37,567 nt of DNA from a virus: the IMG/VR virus record IMGVR_UViG_3300036944_000898, positions 64,001 to 101,567 of that record; one strand, written 5' to 3'. This document shows positions 16,666-21,833 of the stretch, one piece after another; position 1 is the first letter of the stretch; each line of letters opens with the position of its first letter. The position numbers and the translations under genes are program-made. Below the pieces are notes generated by a model, which had not been told where the DNA came from, did no database searches, and was given only the letters and a program-made list of their open reading frames with translations.

Positions 16666-17062
16666 AAAAACAGCATTAAAAAGCTTATCGGCTACAGTAA
16701 CTACGGTTATCACAACTACTAAAGAGGGTGCTCCATTGATGAAGAAACGTGCAGACGGTTCTGAATCTCCTGTTGCATTGTGTGGTCTTAAACTTACAGA
16801 AGGACCACACGCAGGTAAAACTCTTTGGGCTCAAAGAACTTTAATAAACCGTGAAGGTGTTGCTAAAGAACCTGTTGCTAAAGGAGATAATGTATTTGCT
16901 ACATTAGTATCTGTTATTACAGACGCAAATGGTAACAAAAAGCCTTTCTTTGAAGTAACTACATCTGCGAATGCTTCTGATGAAGACTTAATGGACGCAT
17001 TTGGTGCTACAGCTGAAACTGTTGCAACTCAAGAAGAGGTTAAAATACCTGTTCAAGCATAA
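16655..17062 (+). CDS. First rightward gene, probably abundant small protein (OB-like pattern)
   Basis: A 135-aa soluble protein with strand-rich sequence (LSATVTTVITTT, ALCGLKLTEGPHAGKTLWAQRTLI, GDNVFATLVSVITDANGNKKPFFEVTT) and an acidic Ala-rich tail. A small beta-barrel core plus flexible acidic tail is what single-stranded DNA-binding proteins look like, but no family signature is certain. Codon use is clearly more regular and GC-richer than in its neighbours (GGT, GCT, CTT, CGT preferred), as in highly expressed genes. It is followed by a strong terminator, so it is its own transcription unit. Confidence 0.75.
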   Translation: MSTEKTALKSLSATVTTVITTTKEGAPLMKKRADGSESPVALCGLKLTEGPHAGKTLWAQRTLINREGVAKEPVAKGDNVFATLVSVITDANGNKKPFFEVTTSANASDEDLMDAFGATAETVATQEEVKIPVQA

Positions 17063-17068
17063 ATAGAT

Positions 17069-17101
17069 AAGCTACCTTTAATTAGGTAGCTTTCTTTTTT
17101 T
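17069..17101 (+). terminator. Intrinsic terminator after the first rightward gene
   Basis: AAGCTACCT (17069-17077) pairs perfectly with AGGTAGCTT (17084-17092) around ttaatt, followed by TCTTTTTTTT. It starts 7 bases after the TAA. Confidence 0.92.
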
Positions 17102-17188
17102 AACGTACATTCTTTGAAGATTGTTTTTGTCCTTTATAATTAAGAATACCTTACATGCACCACGCATTAGATATTTCTACCTTAATAT

Positions 17189-17318
17189 ATATACCTTATA
17201 CTTTAGTAATTAAAGATAGATAAGATACACTTAAAATTGATACATTAGAAATTAAAAATAAAATGTATGATACTAATAAGTCACTATACTTGTCACACTT
17301 GTGAAATAGTAGGTATAT
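17189..17318 (+). ncRNA. Multi-branch RNA element (first of two in a 530-base gene-free stretch)
   Basis: The stretch 17063-17592 has no gene beyond the terminator. Within it ATATACCT (17189-17196) pairs with AGGTATAT (17311-17318). Inside are CTTTA/TAAAG, ATACAT/ATGTAT and TCACA/TGTGA hairpins, giving a closed multi-branch fold. The strand is assumed from the surrounding genes. No known RNA family recognised. In AT-rich DNA some of these stems could be chance. Confidence 0.35.
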
Positions 17319-17328
17319 TATATATAAT

Positions 17329-17442
17329 TTGTTGATTGTGATGATTTTACATTGTTTTTCTGAAGTCTTCAATGTAATGTAAATGTGTGGTTATTTATTT
17401 ATACCAATTCAAATAAAGTTCTCAAATCCATCACATCAACAA
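17329..17442 (+). ncRNA. Three-way-junction RNA element
   Basis: TTGTTGAT-(T)-GTGATG (17329-17343) pairs over 14 bp, with a single bulged T, with CATCACATCAACAA (17429-17442). The arm encloses exactly two hairpins: TTACATTG/CAATGTAA (17347-17354 with 17370-17377) and TTTATTT/AAATAAA (17394-17400 with 17411-17417). The layout of a long closing stem and two arms recurs elsewhere in the right arm. It could also extrude as a cruciform in DNA, for example at a replication origin. The remaining 150 bases to the next gene are AT-rich with no clear feature. Confidence 0.5.
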
Positions 17443-17592
17443 TTTATTTAACAATAATAGCTTTTTTATTAACATTAACAAACATATAATTATAATTTTA
17501 TTTATATTCATACTATTAAGATTATACATTATATTCTTAGATAACGATGATAATTTGCAATTATAACAGAATTAACTAACACATTTTACATT

Positions 17593-17829
17593 ATGAAATA
17601 TTCAATTTTATTATTACTTTTACTTATATCATGTAAACAAAATACTATTGTGTATTCAAAACATGAACGTGTAGAATATTATTATATGATAGGTAGTCAT
17701 AAACACTATGATACTATTAAAGAATATAATAAACAATATATTCATTCAAAAACAATATATTATTTTAAAACCAATAATGGTATTGAATATGTAGATGAAA
17801 TTACATATTATTATCATACAATTAACTAA
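17593..17829 (+). CDS. Small lipoprotein (78 aa)
   Basis: A 78-aa protein with a hydrophobic signal (MKYSILLLLLLIS) ending in the lipobox-like LISC at residues 11-14, so Cys14 should be lipidated. The mature part is short and Tyr/His-rich. It starts after an AATTAACTAA...ACATT leader typical of this arm. Phage lipoproteins of this size often act at the cell surface, for example in superinfection exclusion; that role is only a suggestion. Confidence 0.65.
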   Translation: MKYSILLLLLLISCKQNTIVYSKHERVEYYYMIGSHKHYDTIKEYNKQYIHSKTIYYFKTNNGIEYVDEITYYYHTIN

Positions 17830-17843
17830 CAAATTATAACATT

Positions 17844-17957
17844 ATGAAAACAATAAAAATCTTATTTAAATTATTCTATTGTGTTTGTAACAAAAGTGTA
17901 TCAGACAATAATTTACCTAATCTTAAATGTATCAATTGTAGTCATTTATTACCTTAA
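17844..17957 (+). CDS. 37-aa cysteine-containing peptide
   Basis: ATG AAA ACA ATA... to TAA gives 37 residues with CVC near residue 13 and CINC near residue 30. Two C-x-C/C-x-x-C pairs may bind one zinc. The start sits behind the same AATTAACTAAC...ACATT leader used by neighbouring genes, which is the main reason to believe it. Function unknown. Confidence 0.5.
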   Translation: MKTIKILFKLFYCVCNKSVSDNNLPNLKCINCSHLLP

Positions 17958-17977
17958 TTAACTTAAACTAAAACATT

Positions 17978-18184
17978 ATGACAGGTCAAATCTTATTAAC
18001 AATTATAATAATATTATTTTTTATAATACCATTAATTTTACATTATCATAAAATAACTGAATTATTTAATGATGTATTTTGGCATGAAATATTAAATACA
18101 ACATTATTTATAATATCTTTAATATATTTATTAATAATGTTAAGTATGTTTATATATCATCATTGGAATACACCAATATTTTAA
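17978..18184 (+). CDS. Small membrane protein, two helices (68 aa)
   Basis: A 68-aa protein with two membrane segments (about 4-21 and 41-60) separated by a polar loop containing KITELFNDVFWHEI. The short tail ends HHWNTPIF. It starts behind an ACTAAAACATT leader. The size and topology would suit a holin or a membrane-sensing peptide, but nothing specific supports lysis here. Confidence 0.6.
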   Translation: MTGQILLTIIIILFFIIPLILHYHKITELFNDVFWHEILNTTLFIISLIYLLIMLSMFIYHHWNTPIF

Positions 18185-18196
18185 ATTATTATGAGT

Positions 18197-18475
18197 TTAA
18201 ATATACTAATTGTATATTTAATGAAACTTTAAAATCAAACATTATCTAGAATAATAAAGAAAGTAAATCTTATAATATGTGAAATTCAAACTTAATCCGT
18301 ACCTAAAGATAGGATTAAACAGTTATAGTCTGTTATTTTAAATATTACTTACAGTTTTTTATATTTTAATGTAAGATAATAACGTTCTTAAATATAAATC
18401 ATATAAATAAGTCTTGAGCCCTTTGTGGTACTGAGTAATTCAAGTCTAAATCCATGTCAGTGTAGGGTTTTTAAT
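18197..18475 (+). ncRNA. Array of consecutive hairpins in a 560-base gene-free stretch
   Basis: Between genes ending at 18184 and starting at 18749 there is no credible ORF. Reading rightward: TTAAATATAC/GTATATTTAA (10 bp, 18197-18206 with 18212-18221); TTAATCC/GGATTAA (18292-18298 with 18312-18318); AACAG/CTGTT (18318-18334); CTTACA/TGTAAG (about 18348-18377); CTTGA/TCAAG (about 18413-18444) enclosing two small hairpins; and AAATCC/GGGTTT followed by a T-run (about 18448-18474), which could terminate transcription. The density of perfect stems is far above what the neighbouring coding DNA shows. No known RNA class recognised. Confidence 0.45.
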
Positions 18476-18502
18476 GTATCAATTCTGTTTCCCAAGGACA
18501 GA

Positions 18503-18702
18503 CAGTTGTAATAGATGCGTCACTAATAGGTAGACATATCCTGATCGAAGAGCTTGGCACTTGGTTATGTGAAACACTATGGCGAAGGAAACGTGAAATT
18601 TTTGTCCCAACAAAAATTAGAGCATTTGATTATAGGGTATCTCCAGGGAACTGTAACTGGACGGTCTTAGAGAACTTATACGATAGGGAACTATTACAAC
18701 TG
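18503..18702 (+). ncRNA. 200-nt closed structured RNA of unknown class
   Basis: CAGTTGTAATAG (18503-18514) is perfectly complementary to CTATTACAACTG (18691-18702), a 12-bp stem closing about 176 bases. Inside are AATTTTTGT/ACAAAAATT (18597-18605 with 18610-18618, loop CCCA), CCAG/CTGG, CTT-x-GC/GC-x-AAG and GTAT/ATAC pairings. The domain is visibly GC-richer than its surroundings and contains unpaired purine-rich runs (GGCGAAGGAAACGTGAAA). I looked for group I intron cores, RNase P, 6S and hammerhead signatures and found none. It is directly preceded by CTGT-TT-CC/GG-ACAG. Best viewed as a candidate new ncRNA. Confidence 0.55.
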
Positions 18703-18748
18703 AATACAGAGGGTTAAATAAATTATTAACAAATTAAATTAAAACATT

Positions 18749-19120
18749 ATGGGAATTTTACTAGCAATTATAATCTTTTTTGGATTAGTAGCTTATGTGT
18801 TATCTAAAACAGAAACACCTGTTTATTTAGATGACCAAAACAAACCAATTACAACACAAGATGGTATTGAAGATGTTGTAACAGATGAAAAAACTGTTCA
18901 TGTTAAAACACATGATAAAGATCGAGTTAAAGAAGAAATTATTGAAACAACAACAGTAACAACAGATGATTTTATTGAAAAAGAAACAAAACAACCAGAA
19001 GGTGTTAGACAATTAACAGAACATATTGCTAGTGTTGTTGAATTAAATCCTAATTCTAAAAAACATTTAAACAAACGTCAACGTAAAACTGTTGAAAAAA
19101 TTGTTAAAGAAAAGAAATAA
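18749..19120 (+). CDS. Membrane-anchored charged protein (123 aa)
   Basis: A 123-aa protein with one N-terminal membrane helix (MGILLAIIIFFGLVAYVLS), then about 100 charged residues: an acidic and Thr-rich stretch (VVTDEKTVHVKTHDKDRVKEEIIETTTV) followed by a strongly basic C-terminus (KKHLNKRQRKTVEKIVKEKK). The domain probably faces the cytoplasm, inferred from length and charge. The tRNA-like gene starts at the base after its stop codon. Function unknown. Confidence 0.65.
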   Translation: MGILLAIIIFFGLVAYVLSKTETPVYLDDQNKPITTQDGIEDVVTDEKTVHVKTHDKDRVKEEIIETTTVTTDDFIEKETKQPEGVRQLTEHIASVVELNPNSKKHLNKRQRKTVEKIVKEKK

Positions 19121-19228
19121 TATATTGGTAGTTTAGAAGGAGGTTAATCAAAAAGAAATAAATAATTATCTGTGGAACTACTCCCTAGGTGGGATTAAGA
19201 GTGAGGTGTTCGATTCCCTTCAATATAT
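19121..19228 (+). tRNA. tRNA-like gene with enlarged D-loop (anticodon perhaps AGG)
   Basis: The ends make a perfect 7-bp acceptor, TATATTG (19121-19127) with CAATATA (19221-19227). The T-arm is AGGTG-TTCGATT-CCCTT with the canonical TTCGA. AGTT/AACT (19130-19133 with 19176-19179) form a D-stem whose loop is about 42 bases instead of 8-10. An anticodon arm ACTCC-CTAGGTG-GGATT would give AGG (Pro). Total 108 nt against 73-76 normal; no CCA. It is either a tRNA carrying an insertion, a decayed tRNA, or a tRNA mimic. Confidence 0.5.
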
Positions 19229-19242
19229 TATTAAACAGTTTC

Positions 19243-19269
19243 ACACTTCTGTAAAAAGTGTATTTTTTA
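19243..19269 (+). terminator. Intrinsic terminator after the tRNA-like gene
   Basis: ACACTT (19243-19248) pairs with AAGTGT (19256-19261), loop of seven bases, followed by ATTTTTTAT. It lies 15 bases past the tRNA-like acceptor end. Confidence 0.75.
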
Positions 19270-19288
19270 TTAACTAAAATAAATAATT

Positions 19289-19393
19289 ATGACAATACAT
19301 TTATCACAAATATTACCACATTTATTTTTCTTTTATTTATTTCTTAATTTTGTTTTTTATTGTCTTGATAAAAAAAAACAAGAAAAAAAATGA
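19289..19393 (+). CDS. 34-aa hydrophobic peptide
   Basis: ATG at 19289 to TGA at 19391 encodes a peptide with one aromatic-rich membrane segment (HLFFFYLFLNFVFYCL) and a Lys/Gln/Glu tail. It follows a TTAACTAAAATAAATAATT leader. Its TGA overlaps the ATG of the next ORF (ATGA), a coupling seen repeatedly in this arm. Function unknown. Confidence 0.5.
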   Translation: MTIHLSQILPHLFFFYLFLNFVFYCLDKKKQEKK

Positions 19394-19554
19394 TAAAATC
19401 TAACAATATAAAACTAATATTAAATCCTTTTAGAGAATTTAAATTTAAATATTTAGGTCCATATATATTTGTTACAATAGTATGTATTTTAGTATATTTA
19501 TTTTTACAATGGGGATTTTTTCAATTAATAAAAAATGTTAAAATTGTTTGGTAA
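19390..19554 (+). CDS. Small membrane protein (54 aa)
   Basis: A 54-aa protein with a polar N-terminus (MIKSNNIKLILNPFREFKFK) and one membrane helix (about 27-46, YIFVTIVCILVYLFLQWGFF). It overlaps the 34-aa peptide by 4 bases (ATGA). The two adjacent single-span peptides could form a membrane pair. Function unknown. Confidence 0.5.
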   Translation: MIKSNNIKLILNPFREFKFKYLGPYIFVTIVCILVYLFLQWGFFQLIKNVKIVW

Positions 19555-19596
19555 AATAATCTAGTTGACATCTCTAGTAATCAAAAGATGTAATAA

Positions 19597-19972
19597 GGGG
19601 GTGCCTGGTTTTGACATGAATTTGAGAGTAAATATAATAAACAGTCGTGAGAGATATACACGTAAAAACTAAGGTGAATACAAGAAATGACAAGAATACG
19701 ATCGCTCAAACAAGAGCAAACATGCAAGTAGTTCATAACCTTTTAGGTGATGACTCACAAGAAGAAGCTAACTATTTCTCTACTAGTAGAGTTTTAGCTG
19801 CTGCTTAATTTTAAGTTATTTAAGATTTCTTCATTAGATTAAATGAAGTGGTGGAGTACGCTGATTTATCAGTTGTCCTAGTGTAGTTAAACACATAAAT
19901 CTATAACTAAACTGTAATATTTTATTATATTGAAATTGTTTGTGGACGGGAGTTCGATTCTCCCCACCTCCA
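19597..19972 (+). ncRNA. ssrA: tmRNA (transfer-messenger RNA)
   Basis: The 5' end GGGGGTG and 3' CACCTCC-A make a tRNA-like acceptor with a G3-U70 wobble, the signal for alanine charging. The 5' D-region GCCTGGTTTTGACA and the 3' T-arm GGGAG-TTCGATT-CTCCC match tmRNA. Long helix H2 is formed by AATATAATAAA near 19635 and TTTATTATATT near 19920. CGTG/CACG gives pseudoknot PK1. The message part follows (tag ORF 19734-19808). Its product rescues ribosomes stalled on broken mRNAs and tags the stalled protein for degradation. CCA is not encoded. No smpB lies in the window, so it must use the host SmpB unless one lies elsewhere. Confidence 0.93.
19734..19808 (+). other. tmRNA tag-peptide reading frame
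   Basis: The frame ending GTT TTA GCT GCT GCT TAA gives a tag ending VLAAA. Counting back, the best resume codon is CAT at 19734, because it is preceded by TAGTT, matching the U-A-G-U-Y rule of known tmRNAs. The tag would be 24 residues (HNLLGDD..., then EEANYFSTSRVLAAA). A shorter 20-residue version would start at GGT (19746), but without the upstream A at -4. Typical tags are about 8-15 residues and end (Y)ALAA. The codons for FSTSR are an insertion-like palindrome (19778-19791). Confidence 0.7.
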
Positions 19973-19996
19973 CAATTAAAATACTACTAAGTATAA

Positions 19997-20053
19997 ACTA
20001 ATACTTACTATCTGGTAGCTTGGACTCGGATTTCTGAGAGTCAGATTAGTATT
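19997..20053 (+). ncRNA. Small three-way-junction element between tmRNA and tRNA-Glu
   Basis: ACTAAT (19997-20002) pairs with ATTAGT (20045-20050), enclosing TAC/GTA and GACTC/GAGTC (20023-20027 with 20038-20042). Alternatively AATACT pairs with AGTATT followed by TTT, which would act as a terminator for the tmRNA. About 54 nt, tRNA-like in outline but without an anticodon arm. Confidence 0.4.
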
Positions 20054-20058
20054 TTTAA

Positions 20059-20130
20059 GCTCCCATCATCTAGAAGTCAGGATGTCAGGTTTTCAATCTG
20101 AACACGAGAGTTCAATTCTCTCTGGGAGTA
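20059..20130 (+). tRNA. tRNA-Glu (TTC anticodon)
   Basis: A complete cloverleaf of 72 nt. Acceptor GCTCCCA/TGGGAGT with A73; D-arm ATCT...; anticodon stem TCAGG/TCTGA with loop TTTTCAA, giving TTC; T-arm GAGAG-TTCAATT-CTCTC. CCA is not encoded, as usual in Bacteroidota. It reads GAA/GAG codons; GAA is very common in these AT-rich genes. Confidence 0.92.
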
Positions 20131-20163
20131 CTATATTTAATCTTTAAAATGGCAGAGAATGAA

Positions 20164-20266
20164 ATTATATTATAAGTTACGGTCATAATCGGAATAATTT
20201 GTTTACAAATTAACCCGTAGTCATCCCGTCAATGAATATAATAGAAATTTGTAGTGGAGCCGCTAC
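20164..20266 (+). ncRNA. Structured non-coding element downstream of tRNA-Glu
   Basis: ATTATATT (20164-20171) pairs with AATATAAT (20235-20242). Inside, TACGG/CCGTA (20178-20182 with 20215-20219) closes an AATTTG/CAAATT hairpin. It is followed by GTAGTGG-AG-CCGCTAC (20251-20266), one of the strongest hairpins in the window. There is no ORF. Together with the terminator that follows, it looks like the 3' half of a tmRNA-tRNA-ncRNA transcript. Confidence 0.45.
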
Positions 20267-20282
20267 TTAAATAGAAAAAAAC

Positions 20283-20347
20283 TAAGGGTCTTAGTAAATG
20301 TTAGAGATATTGAATCCGTCTTTTACATCTAGACCCTTATTTTTTAT
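20283..20347 (+). terminator. Long-loop terminator ending the RNA cluster
   Basis: TAAGGGTCT (20283-20291) is perfectly complementary to AGACCCTTA (20331-20339), followed by TTTTTTATT. The 39-base interior has GTAAA/TTTAC and AGA/TCT pairing. Nine perfect base pairs and a T-run fit termination. The large structured loop is unusual for a plain terminator. Confidence 0.65.
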
Positions 20348-20387
20348 TATAAAATATTAAAAAATTATTAACTAACAATTAAATATT

Positions 20388-20657
20388 ATGGCACAAGTAA
20401 TAATATCTTATGAAGAATATCAAGATTTATTAGCAAGTAAATCTAAAAGAGAAGAATCTTTAGAAAAAAAATTAAATGATAATATAGATTCACATTGGTT
20501 ACAAGTTAATGCTTATCAAGAAACATTAGTTAAAATAACTAAATATAATAATATACATGATTTAAATTCATTTTTAAAAGAAAATTATGGTATTAATTTA
20601 AGACGTTATTATTCAGGTAGTGATAGACTTGAAAGAGTTGATACTGAAAAAGTATAA
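20388..20657 (+). CDS. Small phage protein (89 aa), possible frameshift donor
   Basis: An 89-aa protein, MAQVIISYEEYQDLLASKSKREESLEKKL..., helical and charged, with a C-terminal YGINLRRYYSGSDRLERV. The opening beta-strand plus EEY..L resembles small phage accessory proteins, but I do not recognise the family. It starts behind a TTAACTAACAATTAAATATT leader. It ends GAA AAA GTA TAA, and a good coding stretch in the -1 frame begins exactly there. Confidence 0.65.
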   Translation: MAQVIISYEEYQDLLASKSKREESLEKKLNDNIDSHWLQVNAYQETLVKITKYNNIHDLNSFLKENYGINLRRYYSGSDRLERVDTEKV

Positions 20658-20764
20658 TTATAAATAATCCACAATATATAAGATTATGGTTTCCAGATGG
20701 TGAATTTACTTATGTACATATTTGGAATACTATTGATTTAAATAATTGTTTAAAACTTAACTGA
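20657..20764 (+). CDS. Coding-like frame without ATG (possible -1 frameshift extension)
   Basis: From ATT at 20657 to TGA at 20764 the frame encodes IINNPQYIRLWFPDGEFTYV and continues HIWNTIDL..., a natural-looking peptide rich in aromatic residues. No ATG, GTG or TTG precedes it; the frame is closed upstream by a TGA at 20645. A -1 slip at AAA-A(G) at the end of the 89-aa gene would enter it directly. Alternatives are an ATT or ATA start, a sequencing indel, or a decayed gene. It fills the gap to the next gene exactly. Confidence 0.35.
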   Translation: MINNPQYIRLWFPDGEFTYVHIWNTIDLNNCLKLN

Positions 20765-20766
20765 TT

Positions 20767-21045
20767 ATGGAAATACAAATAAATAATGAAATTCAAAAGA
20801 AAGCTGAAAGTATAATAGCTGATAAAAAAGCTCAAATACAACAAAAAAAAGACAAATCAAAATATATTGATACTTGTGTTGAAGCTGATATTTGTCCTGT
20901 TTGTGGTGATAAATTAATAAAAAGATCTGCTACAAAAGAAGAAAAAGATCAATATGGTTATGATTATTATCACAATACATTAACATGTAATAAAAATCAC
21001 TTTTTAAGAGTAAATGGTGATTTTGATGATTATGATTATGATTAA
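20767..21045 (+). CDS. Zinc-ribbon-like protein (92 aa)
   Basis: A helical, Lys/Gln-rich N-terminus (about 1-38), then CVEADICPVCGDKLIKRS and LTCNKNHFLRV. One CPxC pair plus a later C...H suggests a single zinc site. The Asp/Tyr-rich tail is acidic (DFDDYDYD). It starts 2 bases after the frame ending at 20764. Function unknown; nucleic-acid or protein binding is likely for this type of module. Confidence 0.6.
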   Translation: MEIQINNEIQKKAESIIADKKAQIQQKKDKSKYIDTCVEADICPVCGDKLIKRSATKEEKDQYGYDYYHNTLTCNKNHFLRVNGDFDDYDYD

Positions 21046-21069
21046 AAATTAACTAAAACTAACAACATT

Positions 21070-21465
21070 ATGAAAAAAAAATTTAAAAAAGAAGTATGTA
21101 ATTGTGGTTGTAATAAAGAATTTACAAAATGGTTAAATCCTCCTAACGAATTACCAACTTATAAAGTTAATAATTATAGCAATTCAGAAGAAAAATATCC
21201 TTTAGAAATTATTAGATTGTCCGACAATGTAAAATTTAGATTAGGTGATACTTTACTATTAGTTTCTGCAAACAACAAAGTTAAATGCAAAGTTAAATTG
21301 TATAATATTCAAGTTGTTGAAAAAGGTTTTATGAAAGGTTTTTTACAACTTCATACTTATTCTTTATATAGTTCAGGTACTATTACAATAAGAAATGAAT
21401 TTGTATATTTAAACAATGCTGATGATTGTACAAATTTTATGTTTACCAAAAATATAACAAAATAA
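21070..21465 (+). CDS. Phage protein with N-terminal Cys cluster (131 aa)
   Basis: A 131-aa protein. A very basic start (MKKKFKKEVCNCGCNKEF) holds three closely spaced cysteines. The rest is strand-rich (KFRLGDTLLLVSANNKVKCKVKLYNIQVVEKG), resembling a small beta-barrel. The start follows AATTAACTAAAACTAACAACATT. No known family recognised. Confidence 0.6.
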   Translation: MKKKFKKEVCNCGCNKEFTKWLNPPNELPTYKVNNYSNSEEKYPLEIIRLSDNVKFRLGDTLLLVSANNKVKCKVKLYNIQVVEKGFMKGFLQLHTYSLYSSGTITIRNEFVYLNNADDCTNFMFTKNITK

Positions 21466-21487
21466 ATTAACTAACAAAAAAAACATT

Positions 21488-21826
21488 ATGAGCAAACAAC
21501 AATCATCTATATCTCAACTTGAAAAAGCTGGATATAAAGGAACAAAAGTGATGTCAATGATTAAAGCTATTGAATCACAAGAAATATTCAAACATTTACG
21601 TCTTGTACAACAAGATGAATTTGCTAGAGTTAAAAATAGATACAACAAACATGGTCAATTAACACAACCATATTTTAGTTATCTTTGGAACCTTTATTGG
21701 AACTTTGTATTAAATGATTTTAGATATGAATCGTCAAAATCATGGACAGAAATTTCAAAAATAAAAACTATTGAACCACAACATATTGGTTTAAGAATAC
21801 TTGAAAAATTAACTAAAACAAATTAA
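21488..21826 (+). CDS. Small helical phage protein (112 aa)
   Basis: A 112-aa, mostly helical and basic protein (MSKQQSSISQLEKAGYKGTKVM...; LRLVQQDEFARVKNRY; YLWNLYWNFVLNDFRYESSKSW). The Trp/Tyr-rich middle suggests a packed helical core. It starts behind AATTAACTAACAAAAAAAACATT and is followed by a lipoprotein 7 bases later. Function unknown. Confidence 0.6.
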   Translation: MSKQQSSISQLEKAGYKGTKVMSMIKAIESQEIFKHLRLVQQDEFARVKNRYNKHGQLTQPYFSYLWNLYWNFVLNDFRYESSKSWTEISKIKTIEPQHIGLRILEKLTKTN

Positions 21827-21833
21827 AAACATT

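Noticed and set aside
18190-18231. 13-codon ORF (MSLNILIVY...)
   Set aside because: It lies on a 10-bp perfect hairpin (18197-18221) that explains the sequence better; too short to support.
18503-18702. Group I intron, RNase P RNA, 6S RNA or hammerhead ribozyme
   Set aside because: I looked for the group I core (AAGAUAUAGUCC type), the RNase P GAGGAAAGUC / ACAGAAACCC pairs, a 6S-type long rod and CUGAUGA...GAAA, and found none in good form.
17978-19554. Holin or spanin call for the small membrane genes
   Set aside because: No endolysin is nearby and none shows a dual-start or spanin lipobox pairing; topology alone is not enough.
19565-19596. Sigma-70 type promoter (TTGACA...TAATAA) just before the tmRNA
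   Set aside because: The spacing is 20 bases, not 16-18, and the host clade uses a different consensus. ACATCT/AGATGT make a hairpin here, which fits a processing site as well.
19746-19808. Shorter tmRNA tag starting at GGT (20 residues)
   Set aside because: It lacks the A at -4 that precedes known resume codons; CAT at 19734 has a full TAGTT before it. Kept as the second choice.
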